The notes beneath the pieces were generated by a model that made no database searches, had not been told where the DNA came from, and was given only the letters and a program-made list of their open reading frames with translations. Both the position numbers and the translations under genes were made by a program. Source: JACQCF01 sp043742785 (GTDB lineage Bacteria; Omnitrophota; Gorgyraeia; Zapsychrales; Fredricksoniimonadaceae). Taken from it: a DNA stretch of 60,048 nt. Shown here one piece after another: positions 51,001 through 57,120 of this stretch; positions within the stretch are counted from its first letter, which is position 1, and the number at the start of each line of letters is the position of its first letter. The stretch spans positions 1 to 60,048 of the forward strand of contig JAYTXU010000019.1 in the NCBI GenBank assembly GCA_043742785.1, read 5' to 3'.

Positions 51001-51710
51001 AGAGGCTTCTTAAAGCAAATGCCGTTGTGTGCTTCTATCCTGCTAATTCAGTGAGAGATGATATTGAATTGTATACCGATGATAGCCGCAAAAAAGTTCT
51101 AGACGTTTTCTATAATCTAAGACAACAAATCATTGTACGTGAAGAACAAGCTCTTCTTTCTCATGCGGATTACATCGCGCCTAAATCCTCAGGGGTTAAA
51201 GATTATATCGGAGGCTTTGCTGTAACAACCGGTATAGGATTAGATGAATTAGTCAGAATCTTTGAAGATGATCTTGATGATTACAAAAGCATTATGGCTA
51301 AAGCGGTGGCTGATCGTTTAGCTGAAGCTTTTACAGAATTGATGCATGAGAAGGTTCGTAAAGAACTTTGGGGTTATGCTTCTGATGAAAATCTCAACAA
51401 TGAACAAATTATTCTAGGAAATTATCGCGGTATTCGCCCAGCACCTGGTTATCCTGCCTGTCCGGATCATACAGAAAAAGCTACTCTTTTTAAACTATTA
51501 GACGCCACCAAAAACACGGGCATTACTTTGACTGAAAGTTTTGCCATGCTTCCAACAGCAGCCGTCTGCGGCATGTATTTTTCCCACCCTCAATCTAAAT
51601 ACTTTTCTTTAGGAAAAATTAACAAAGACCAAATAGCCCTCTACGCCAAACGTAAGAATATGTCAGTGCAGGAAGTTGAAAAATGGCTGGGGCCGAATTT
51701 GGGATATTAA
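48024..51710 (+). CDS. metH: Cobalamin-dependent methionine synthase
   Basis: The 1228-residue enzyme transfers the methyl of methyltetrahydrofolate to homocysteine through cobalamin. All domains are present: homocysteine-binding (about 10-330, zinc ligands in GGCCGTTP), pterin-binding (about 350-620, VGERTNVTGSKQF), cap and B12-binding (about 650-890, with the ligand His in DVHDIGKNIV) and the activation domain (C terminus, PAPGYPACPDH). Length is full. The final codons (EVEKWLGPNLGY) recur at 57080-57119, beyond an accessory island, and the convergent gene stops inside its stop codon. Confidence 0.98.
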   Translation: MKYSSTHDILHKLMTQRILILDGAMGTMIQKYKLTESQYRGERFKNYPLDIKGNNDLLSLTQPQIIEDIHSEYLKAGADIIETNTFNSNRVSMADYKMEDLVYELNLASAQIAKKAAEKSSKENPNKPRFVAGAIGPTTRTTSLSPDVNNPAFRAVNFDQLVEAYTEQLRGLIDGGVDLLLIETIFDTLNAKAAIYAIETYSEKIGLKLPLIISGTITDASGRTLSGQTTEAFWISVKHAKPIAIGLNCALGPKDMRQYIAELSRIANTSISCYSNAGLPNAFGEYDLEAKEMAAIIKEFAQSGLLNILGGCCGTTPAHIQAMADAIKDFSPRSIPKLTPQSSFSGLEPLIIRDNSNFVNVGERTNVTGSKQFARLIIAGQFDEALVVARQQVENGAQMIDINMDEAMLNSSQAMTTFLNLIASEPDISKVPIMIDSSKWSVIEAGLKCVQGKSVVNSISLKEGEASFKEQARKVLYYGAAAIIMAFDEKGQADTVEKRVSICKRAYKILTEEIGFAPEDIIFDPNIFAIATGIEEHNNYAKDFFEATRLIKQACPGCLISGGVSNVSFSFRGQDTVREAMHSSFLYHAIKEGMTMGIVNAGMITVYDQIPRNFLEIVEDVILNRRPDATERLVGFAETVKSKGEKVEEELAWRKLPVGERLSYALVKGIVEFIDADTEEARANTNRPLDVIEGPLMNGMNVVGDLFGAGKMFLPQVVKSARVMKKAVAYLTPFIEKEKDQKNTKVAGTVVMATVKGDVHDIGKNIVGVVLACNGFKIIDLGVMVSCQKILDEAKLNIADMIGLSGLITPSLEEMAYVASEMERQNISIPLLIGGATTSPAHTAVKIEPAYTKAPVIHSKDASKAVGVCRSLMDPQLKENLISKTKADYIMLRQEHLSLQTARSFVPIEKARQKALITDWKEITITKPSFLGVKTFKDFDLNTIRSYIDWSPFFNTWELKGKYPQILKDSTYGAEASRVYNDANTLLDEIIAKRLLKANAVVCFYPANSVRDDIELYTDDSRKKVLDVFYNLRQQIIVREEQALLSHADYIAPKSSGVKDYIGGFAVTTGIGLDELVRIFEDDLDDYKSIMAKAVADRLAEAFTELMHEKVRKELWGYASDENLNNEQIILGNYRGIRPAPGYPACPDHTEKATLFKLLDATKNTGITLTESFAMLPTAAVCGMYFSHPQSKYFSLGKINKDQIALYAKRKNMSVQEVEKWLGPNLGY

Positions 51711-51711
51711 A
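51671..51711 (+). repeat. Direct repeat at the metH 3' end
   Basis: The last 13 metH codons, stop and one base; 34 of 41 positions match 57080-57120 in the same orientation. The 5.4 kb between the copies holds the accessory island. Confidence 0.85.
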
Positions 51712-52363
51712 CCTTTTTCGCTAAACGATGCAACTCCTCATTAGCCAAGGCAGATACTTTTTTTCTGACCGTACGTGAAAAATATTCTCTTTCAGTTTTG
51801 GTTAAAACTTCGCCTTTCAGTTTCTTTTTAAAAAGTTCTTTCTGCTTGGGAGAAAACACTTGGGACAAAGAAAATTCTAAAGACAATTCTTCATGCTTGG
51901 CATTTAAATTCTTTACCTCTTTTGATTCCCCTGTTAAATAGTTCTCAAAAGCCTTTTTGACACGTTCCATACTTAACCGATAACCCCCGACCTTAACTTC
52001 TAGGACAGAAAAAGCACACAATGACTTAAGCCTTACCTTTTCTTTAAAAGATAATTTAGCCACGTAGGTCTTGGCCCAATCAAAATAAAGATCATTGGCC
52101 TTATATAGTGCCAGGGACAACAGAAACAAGCCTTTCAACGTCTCCTTGGCCTCTTTTGAGCCCAATAAGGCCTGTAACTTGGAAAAGTCAAAACTACCCT
52201 CCTTAGTCGCATTAACCAACATGACGGGAAAACCTTCAAGGAAACGCACATTCTTGGACTTAACCACCTCAGCTAAGGTTTGATTAACATCCAAAACCCC
52301 TTCAGCTTCCAAGAGTGGGTACCCAAGGCGACCAAGTTTCTCTAATAATTTTTTATTGTCCAT
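51707..52363 (-). CDS. Unknown partner of the nucleotidyltransferase
   Basis: I do not recognise this 218-residue protein. It is mainly helical and rich in Lys, Glu and Leu, with no membrane segment, and has a C-terminal basic region (KKKLKGEVLTKTEREYFSRTVRKKV). I start at the ATG at 52363, with AAGGAG 7 nt upstream, 11 nt inside the end of the nucleotidyltransferase gene. Coupled translation suggests a two-protein module, possibly toxin-antitoxin. Its stop codon overlaps the metH stop. Confidence 0.7.
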   Translation of the reverse strand: MDNKKLLEKLGRLGYPLLEAEGVLDVNQTLAEVVKSKNVRFLEGFPVMLVNATKEGSFDFSKLQALLGSKEAKETLKGLFLLSLALYKANDLYFDWAKTYVAKLSFKEKVRLKSLCAFSVLEVKVGGYRLSMERVKKAFENYLTGESKEVKNLNAKHEELSLEFSLSQVFSPKQKELFKKKLKGEVLTKTEREYFSRTVRKKVSALANEELHRLAKKV

Positions 52364-52964
52364 GAAATTTCTCCTTGTCTGCCGAAAGGCAGGCTTCTTT
52401 AAATACTCGCTCATAATTTTCCCAATTCTTAATCAATCTATCTTCCGCAATATCATATTTAGCTGTTTCCATATAACGTTCTTTAAGCCTCTCCATTTTA
52501 ATTTCATTACGCCTCGCCCTAAATAACATCAAACAATCTTCAACATCAACTGTCGTACCCCGAAACAACTTACTAACAATCAAATCATACTCATTAAGAA
52601 TACCTATATAAATATAAGAAAGCTCTTTAACGACAACATGATTCTCTTTTTCTATGGAAGATTCCAGTAATTCTGTCGTATGGACTCTCTTTCCCTTAAA
52701 AAGATCAAAAATAAACACTTCACCTTCTTTTCTCCACCCTGAGCCAGTTTCTTGTGTGTACCCTAGCTGTTTTAATGTCTTTATCAAATAATCGTATTCT
52801 TGATCTATAGGAATAAGCAAATCGACATCCTTGGTCGATTCCTTAATTCCCCAAAGGGTCATTGCTGTTCCTCCACAAGCTATTAAATGAACCTTCTTAT
52901 TAAGAAATCTATTCCAAAGTCCAAGTGTTTGCAATAAATCCGTTTTTGTTAGACGATATTCCAT
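52353..52964 (-). CDS. Nucleotidyltransferase (DUF6036-like), toxin-antitoxin candidate
   Basis: The 203-residue protein has ACGGTAMTLWGIKESTKDVDLLI (near residues 30-50), a nucleotidyltransferase-beta GG...DVD site as in DUF6036 and AbiEii-like proteins, with a further acidic residue in FIFDLF. It heads a two-gene unit with its own promoter and an operator-like palindrome. Such enzymes act in type IV or tRNA-targeting toxin-antitoxin systems, but many remain untested. Its C-terminal LSADKEKFHGQ is read from a small palindromic repeat (CTGCC-GAAA-GGCAG). Confidence 0.8.
   Translation of the reverse strand: MEYRLTKTDLLQTLGLWNRFLNKKVHLIACGGTAMTLWGIKESTKDVDLLIPIDQEYDYLIKTLKQLGYTQETGSGWRKEGEVFIFDLFKGKRVHTTELLESSIEKENHVVVKELSYIYIGILNEYDLIVSKLFRGTTVDVEDCLMLFRARRNEIKMERLKERYMETAKYDIAEDRLIKNWENYERVFKEACLSADKEKFHGQ
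52379..52392. repeat. Short palindrome in the 3' end of the nucleotidyltransferase gene
   Basis: CTGCC-GAAA-GGCAG hairpin, translated as part of the C terminus, adjacent to the ribosome-binding site of the partner gene. It could sequester that site, but it also resembles the small GC-rich repeats elsewhere in the window. Confidence 0.5.
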
Positions 52965-52990
52965 ATAATTGTCCTTTTATATACACTTTA

Positions 52991-53050
52991 TTGTACTTAT
53001 TTGTACAACTACTTGTGCTTAAGCATACAATATTATGCTATTCTTGTCAA
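52991..53050 (-). promoter_or_regulatory. Promoter and palindromic operator of the nucleotidyltransferase pair
   Basis: Consensus -35 TTGACA (53045-53050), 17 nt, TATGCT (53022-53027) on the minus strand. Just downstream of the expected start lies TTGTAC-TTATTT-GTACAA (52991-53008), a good repressor-site candidate in the leader. AAGGA precedes the ATG at 52964. Confidence 0.78.
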
Positions 53051-53173
53051 ACTTTTATTATTACCTAAAAAAGCGGCATATAATACATATTGTTAGGTAT
53101 CATCATTATTGCACAGATTAAAAACAATCTAAAAAATGGCTGGGATGGCCTTCCTCTTACTTTTTCACAAAAT

Positions 53174-53223
53174 GGATTTTATCAATTTCCGTCTTGTGGC
53201 CGGCTTAATCGCCGGCGAAAACC
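53174..53223. repeat. Direct repeat flanking DUF4143 ATPase 1 (left copy)
   Basis: 50 bp that match 54696-54744 at 41 positions with one single-base gap, same orientation. Contains GCCGGC-TTAATC-GCCGGC, able to form a hairpin. It abuts the ATPase stop codon. Confidence 0.82.
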
Positions 53224-54546
53224 TCATTTTTGTAAAGAAAGTCCAATAAATCTCTCAAGATGGTCAGCTAAAAATATTGGAATATTAAGAAGGTTACCGT
53301 CTTTTTTCAAATTCTTTAACGAGAATCTCACCCGTACCCGCGGGCTGTATTGCTTGTCATATAAAGCAAGGCTTTTGCCGCGTACATTGTTATCTGATTT
53401 GACTTCCACAGGTAAAATATCATTGGCGCGCTGGATAGTGAAATCAACCTCAGCCGTCGAACCAGAAGACCAGTATCTTGGGCTAACTTCATACTGGGCT
53501 ACAAGACTTTGTAAAATATAATTCTCAGTAAGCGCCCCTTTAAACTCTGAGAATAACCGATTGCCTTCACCAAACGATGCCGGATCAAGAAATGCCAATC
53601 GCCGCAAAATGCCAACATCAACCACATAAAGCTTAAACGCGGACAAATCATCATACGCTGATACAGGAAGACCCGGCTTGGAATTTCGATAAACTTTATA
53701 TACAAGGCCGGCATTAGATAGCCATGTCACGGCATCCTCGTACTCCCTTGCTCTGACCCCCGGTTTAACTGCCTTATAAATAAACTTCTTGTTTTCTCTC
53801 GAAAGCTGGGAAGGAATGGACGACCAAATATACCCTAACTTGGCAATATCCTTTTTTTCCGCGTGTTTTGAAAAGTCGAGCTCGTAAGCATCCAATATAT
53901 CCCGCAACACCTTTTGGACAAGTGGGATATCCTGTTTTTCAGCCCAGGCTTGCACCGATTCTGGCATCCCGCCAGTAATAAAATACATCTTCAGCTTTTC
54001 ATGCAACTGGTTAAAGAAAATATCCGGTATTGGCTCCAATAAACTAATATTATTTATGTATGTCACAAGCCTCTCTTCTCCCATTGCCAATAAGAATTCT
54101 GTAAAAGTCATCGGATACATTGTCAAGAAATCTACCTTCCCAACGGGAAACGTAGATGGTTTAGAAACCCTGACTCCCAAGAGCGATCCCGCGCAAGCAA
54201 CATGATATTCTGGGGCATTCTCAAAAAAGTATTTTAAAGTATTAAGCGCGGCGGGACATTCCTGAATTTCATCAAAAATAATGAGAGTTTTTCCAGGAAG
54301 GATAGGCGCGCCATTGACTAGGGAAAGCTGTTGAAGAATTCTTTGCGGATCCTTGGTCTTTTCAAAATATTGCTTTAATTCAGGCTGTTCGTCAAAATTA
54401 AAATAAGCTGTATTTTGATACTGTTTTGAACCAAATTCTTTTAAGACCCAAGTCTTGCCAACCTGCCGCACGCCCCTTAAAATAAGCGGCTTCCTTTTAA
54501 CGGACCTTCCCCATAACTCTAATTGGCTCAATATTAATCGCTTCAT
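53224..54546 (-). CDS. AAA ATPase with DUF4143 domain (1)
   Basis: The 440-residue protein has a P-loop domain with Walker A RGVRQVGKTWVLKEFG (near residue 30) and Walker B LIIFDEIQECP, followed by a DUF4143 domain with the nuclease-like WSSGSTAEVDFTIQ and LPVEVKSD motif. Family members are ATPases of unknown role, scattered in genomes and often linked to mobile regions. I start at the ATG at 54546 with GGAGG 8 nt upstream. It has its own promoter and a large palindrome in the leader, and lies between diverged 50-bp direct repeats. Confidence 0.92.
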   Translation of the reverse strand: MKRLILSQLELWGRSVKRKPLILRGVRQVGKTWVLKEFGSKQYQNTAYFNFDEQPELKQYFEKTKDPQRILQQLSLVNGAPILPGKTLIIFDEIQECPAALNTLKYFFENAPEYHVACAGSLLGVRVSKPSTFPVGKVDFLTMYPMTFTEFLLAMGEERLVTYINNISLLEPIPDIFFNQLHEKLKMYFITGGMPESVQAWAEKQDIPLVQKVLRDILDAYELDFSKHAEKKDIAKLGYIWSSIPSQLSRENKKFIYKAVKPGVRAREYEDAVTWLSNAGLVYKVYRNSKPGLPVSAYDDLSAFKLYVVDVGILRRLAFLDPASFGEGNRLFSEFKGALTENYILQSLVAQYEVSPRYWSSGSTAEVDFTIQRANDILPVEVKSDNNVRGKSLALYDKQYSPRVRVRFSLKNLKKDGNLLNIPIFLADHLERFIGLSLQK

Positions 54547-54597
54547 AATAAATTCCTCCAAAACTTTAGCAAATAGAAATCACCTTATTAGTCATGT

Positions 54598-54657
54598 TTA
54601 TGTGATTAAAATCACATAAAAACAACTAAAGTATACACGAAATACCAAAAAACGCAA
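54598..54657 (-). promoter_or_regulatory. Promoter of ATPase 1 and a TGTGA-N6-TCACA palindrome
   Basis: TTGCGT (54652-54657), 16 nt, TATACT (54630-54635) on the minus strand. A perfect palindrome TTATGTGAT-N4-ATCACATAA (54598-54619) starts about 4 nt after the expected transcription start. Its core equals the CRP/FNR-family half-site spacing, but a dedicated repressor is as likely. Confidence 0.72.
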
Positions 54658-54695
54658 TTTCAAGAATTTTTATTGGGATTGCTTCTTTGCGGAAA

Positions 54696-54744
54696 GGATT
54701 TATCAATTTCCATTTTGTAACCGGCTAAATCGCGGGCGGAAGCC
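54696..54744. repeat. Direct repeat flanking DUF4143 ATPase 1 (right copy)
   Basis: Partner of 53174-53223. Its inner palindrome is decayed (CCGGC...CGGGC). Followed by a hairpin ACGAACC-TACAA-GGTTCGT (54766-54784). Confidence 0.8.
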
Positions 54745-54867
54745 TGGCATCCGTCGATCAATACAACGAACCTACAAGGTTCGTAAATTTTCTAAATCCG
54801 CGCTATAAAGAATGGCAAAATAGAATAATTGGGTGTATTAACAAAATCTAAATTTATTGGTGGGAAA
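54745..54867. other. Gap after the right direct repeat
   Basis: Contains the hairpin ACGAACC/GGTTCGT (54766-54784) and AT-rich sequence. No gene is seen. This is downstream of the zeta-toxin pair and upstream of the ATPase 1 promoter on the minus strand. Confidence 0.5.
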
Positions 54868-55038
54868 CTATTTAAACCTTTTTAACTGACTCGCAGGAAT
54901 TTTTACCACCTTACCATTCTTCCAAATAATTAATGGCTCACCGCGCATTTTTCGATCAGCAATGACACCTCGTACTGCTTTCTTGATTGCTTTCTCTGCT
55001 TTTTGTGAAATAATTTCACCTTCTGCTTTCTTAATCAT
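54868..55038 (-). CDS. Small basic protein paired with the zeta-like toxin, probable antitoxin
   Basis: This 56-residue ORF begins ATG at 55038, overlapping the zeta-like gene stop (ATGA). The sequence starts MIKKAEGEIISQKAEKAI and ends WKNGKVVKIPASQLKRF, an amphipathic Lys-rich helix followed by a short beta segment. Short ORFs of this kind follow many zeta-like kinases, where they are thought to be antitoxins. It is not a classical epsilon antitoxin, and its role is inferred from position. Confidence 0.72.
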   Translation of the reverse strand: MIKKAEGEIISQKAEKAIKKAVRGVIADRKMRGEPLIIWKNGKVVKIPASQLKRFK

Positions 55039-55610
55039 GTCTTGCCTCCAGATTTAATCCAGTGCTGGTAAAGTTTTTTATCAAAGACTTGTAATGCTTT
55101 TTCATTAAATTTTACAACCAAAACAGGATCCATCCCAGAATTATCAAAAACATCCCACGAATTAGCTAAAGGCATATATAAGGTAAAAAAATTACTTAAA
55201 CTCCTCGTTAATCTTCTTTTTACATCCACATCAGGCACATGATGTCCACCCTGTTTGACTCTTTGTTTAATTCTTTCTTTAGCAAGATGTATGTTAGGTA
55301 TCCATAAAAAGAAAATATGAACAGAATAGCCTTTTAATTTAGCTTCATTGATCAAATGAACATATGTCTTACCTGCCAAAGTCGTCTCAAAAGAAAAATC
55401 GACCTTACGACTAATGAACCTATCGATCTCTTTTAGTAATAATTTACCGGCTTTAATACTAGCCTCAGCAGGAGTAAATGGAGCAATCCCCATAGCAATC
55501 AAATCCGCATTCACAAAATTGGAACATTTCGCATAATGCGGCAGGAACTCCTTAGCAAATGTTGTTTTACCCGCACCATTGGGACCAGCAATAATATACA
55601 GTTTAGGCAT
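55035..55610 (-). CDS. Zeta-toxin-family kinase
   Basis: The 191-residue protein has Walker A IIAGPNGAGKTTFAKEFL at the N terminus, then FVNADLIA, FSFETTLAGK (substrate-binding and catalytic region) and the LID-type RIKQRVKQGGHHVP. It fits the zeta toxin/PezT-like family, which phosphorylates UDP-N-acetylglucosamine in characterised members. A possible TTGTTT-N17-TAAACT promoter ends 6 nt before the ATG. It overlaps a small basic ORF downstream, making a compact two-gene unit. Confidence 0.88.
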   Translation of the reverse strand: MPKLYIIAGPNGAGKTTFAKEFLPHYAKCSNFVNADLIAMGIAPFTPAEASIKAGKLLLKEIDRFISRKVDFSFETTLAGKTYVHLINEAKLKGYSVHIFFLWIPNIHLAKERIKQRVKQGGHHVPDVDVKRRLTRSLSNFFTLYMPLANSWDVFDNSGMDPVLVVKFNEKALQVFDKKLYQHWIKSGGKT

Positions 55611-55850
55611 GGAGTTAGTTTAACACCACCTATAAAGCAAAACAAGAAAACCCTCCATAAAATTATACCAAAGAACCTTTGAGCATCTTCAAGTTATCAT
55701 TTATAATCGACCTATTGTGTATTAGATTTAACCATCCAAACACCACCGAAGCCATTGAGTTGAGTTTTTGGGATTAATTCAGAAGCTAGAAAAACGATAT
55801 GTTAACCTGCAAATTGTCATACAAAATGAAGTTGACGAATTCAGAAATAT
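55611..55850. other. Divergent gap between the zeta unit and ATPase 2
   Basis: Holds candidate minus-strand promoters (TAAACT next to the zeta ATG; TATAAT at 55662-55667) and the left copy of a 73-bp direct repeat (55665-55737). The remainder before 55851 is AT-rich, with no ribosome-binding site. Confidence 0.5.
55665..55737 (+). pseudogene. Remnant of a DUF4143 gene 3' end (direct-repeat left copy)
   Basis: Matches 56991-57063, the last codons and downstream sequence of ATPase 2, at 53 of 73 positions without a gap. In frame it reads IPKNL and stop, against ILKNF and stop. The rest of the gene it came from is missing. Confidence 0.75.
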
Positions 55851-57008
55851 ATGAATAATAATCCTATGATTAGAAGGACAACTTCATTTCCAACGGATCA
55901 GAGCTATTTCTTGTTTGGGCCTCGAGGCACAGGAAAAACAACATGGGTTCTTGCTCAATACCCAGAAGCCATATATATCGACTTGTTAGATGCCGATATT
56001 CGGGATCGTCTTTTAGCGCATCCCAAGCAATTATCAGATATTATCCCGACAGGCACCAAAGAATGGATCATTATAGATGAGATCCAATTTGTCCCGGCTC
56101 TGCTTCACGAAGTCCATCGGCTAATATCCACCAAAAAATATAAATTTGTTCTAACTGGATCAAGCGCCCGTTCGCTTCGAAGAAAAGGCGTTAATTTATT
56201 AGGAGGTCGTGCGGCGACGCGTTTTTTCCATCCGCTTACAGCCATGGAATTGGGCAAGCAGTTTGACTTACAGCGTTCGCTACAGTATGGACATTTACCT
56301 TCGGCATCTTTAGGAAAATCTCCTAAGGTATACCTTAAAGGGTATATTCTGAATTACTTAAAGAATGAAGTTAAGCAAGAAGGTTTGACTCGTAATCTAG
56401 GGGCATTTTCACGATTCTTGGAGGTTGCTAGTTTTTCGCAAGGAGGGATACTTAATTATACAGAAATCGCCCGGGAAGCAAGTATTAATCGTATGGTTGT
56501 AATGAATTATTTTGATATTTTAGAAGACCTTTTAGTAGGGATGCGTTTACCAGTATTTACCAAGAAGGCTAAACGTCGTCTTGTCATGCACCACAAATTT
56601 TATTATTTTGATGTTGGTATTTATCGTACTATTCGTCCTATGGGGCCTTTAGATATGCCGGAGAGTATTTCCGGAACAGCTATGGAAACCCTGATTCTTC
56701 AAGAATTGCGTGCGATTAATGACGCTTTGGATTTGGGGTATGAAATCTTTTACTGGCGCACCCCCAATAAAGTTGAAGTTGATTTTGTGTTATATGGAGA
56801 AAAAGGGATCCTTGCCATTGAAAGCAAATCTTCCCAAAGACTCACTTCGGATATGTTTCGGGGGTTAAAAAATTTTAAAAGCGATTATCCTGTGGCTAAA
56901 TCTTATTTGGTTTATGGCGGCACTCATCGAGAATATCGTGATGATATTCAAGTCATCGGTGTTCAAGAATTTCTGCAAACTTTACCAAAGATACTAAAGA
57001 ACTTTTGA
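55851..57008 (+). CDS. AAA ATPase with DUF4143 domain (2)
   Basis: The 385-residue protein has Walker A FGPRGTGKTTWVLAQYP (near residue 23), Walker B IIIDEIQF, a sensor-like LTGSSARSLRRKG and a DUF4143 region with YFDVGIYRTI and FYWRTPNKVEVDFVL...AIESKSS, a restriction-like nuclease motif. It is of a different subgroup from ATPase 1 (low similarity). No Shine-Dalgarno sequence precedes the ATG; a second ATG five codons on is possible. Its 3' end and 55 bp downstream recur in front of the gene. Confidence 0.9.
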   Translation: MNNNPMIRRTTSFPTDQSYFLFGPRGTGKTTWVLAQYPEAIYIDLLDADIRDRLLAHPKQLSDIIPTGTKEWIIIDEIQFVPALLHEVHRLISTKKYKFVLTGSSARSLRRKGVNLLGGRAATRFFHPLTAMELGKQFDLQRSLQYGHLPSASLGKSPKVYLKGYILNYLKNEVKQEGLTRNLGAFSRFLEVASFSQGGILNYTEIAREASINRMVVMNYFDILEDLLVGMRLPVFTKKAKRRLVMHHKFYYFDVGIYRTIRPMGPLDMPESISGTAMETLILQELRAINDALDLGYEIFYWRTPNKVEVDFVLYGEKGILAIESKSSQRLTSDMFRGLKNFKSDYPVAKSYLVYGGTHREYRDDIQVIGVQEFLQTLPKILKNF

Positions 57009-57063
57009 GCGCTTTAAAATTATCGTTTCTAATCAATGCCTTGCCGATTAGAATTAAACATCT
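56991..57063 (+). repeat. Direct repeat at the 3' end of ATPase 2 (right copy)
   Basis: Covers the last five codons, stop and 55 bp beyond. It contains the hairpin TTCTAATC...GATTAGAA (57027-57034 / 57046-57053). Partner copy at 55665-55737. Confidence 0.75.
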
Positions 57064-57119
57064 AAGACAAAAATATAAAAGAAGCTGAGAAATGGCTGGT
57101 ACCAAATTTAGGATATTAA
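57064..57119 (+). pseudogene. Remnant of a metH 3' end
   Basis: Encodes EAEKWLVPNLGY and stop in the metH frame, against EVEKWLGPNLGY in the intact gene. Weaker similarity continues upstream (DKNI against RKNM) across a small gap. Most base changes are synonymous, as if it came from a homologous metH rather than decaying in place. The next gene starts 1 nt after its stop, and its AGGA would serve as ribosome-binding site. Confidence 0.8.
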
Positions 57120-57120
57120 A

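Noticed and set aside
53090..53521. Plus-strand open frame of 143 codons
   Set aside because: It overlaps the end of the DUF4143 ATPase gene on the other strand and the direct repeat, has no ribosome-binding site and no recognisable domain; the antisense gene is clearly real.
51711..57120. Prophage or integrative element with integrase
   Set aside because: No integrase, transposase, portal or conjugation gene is found; only the flanking repeats suggest mobility.
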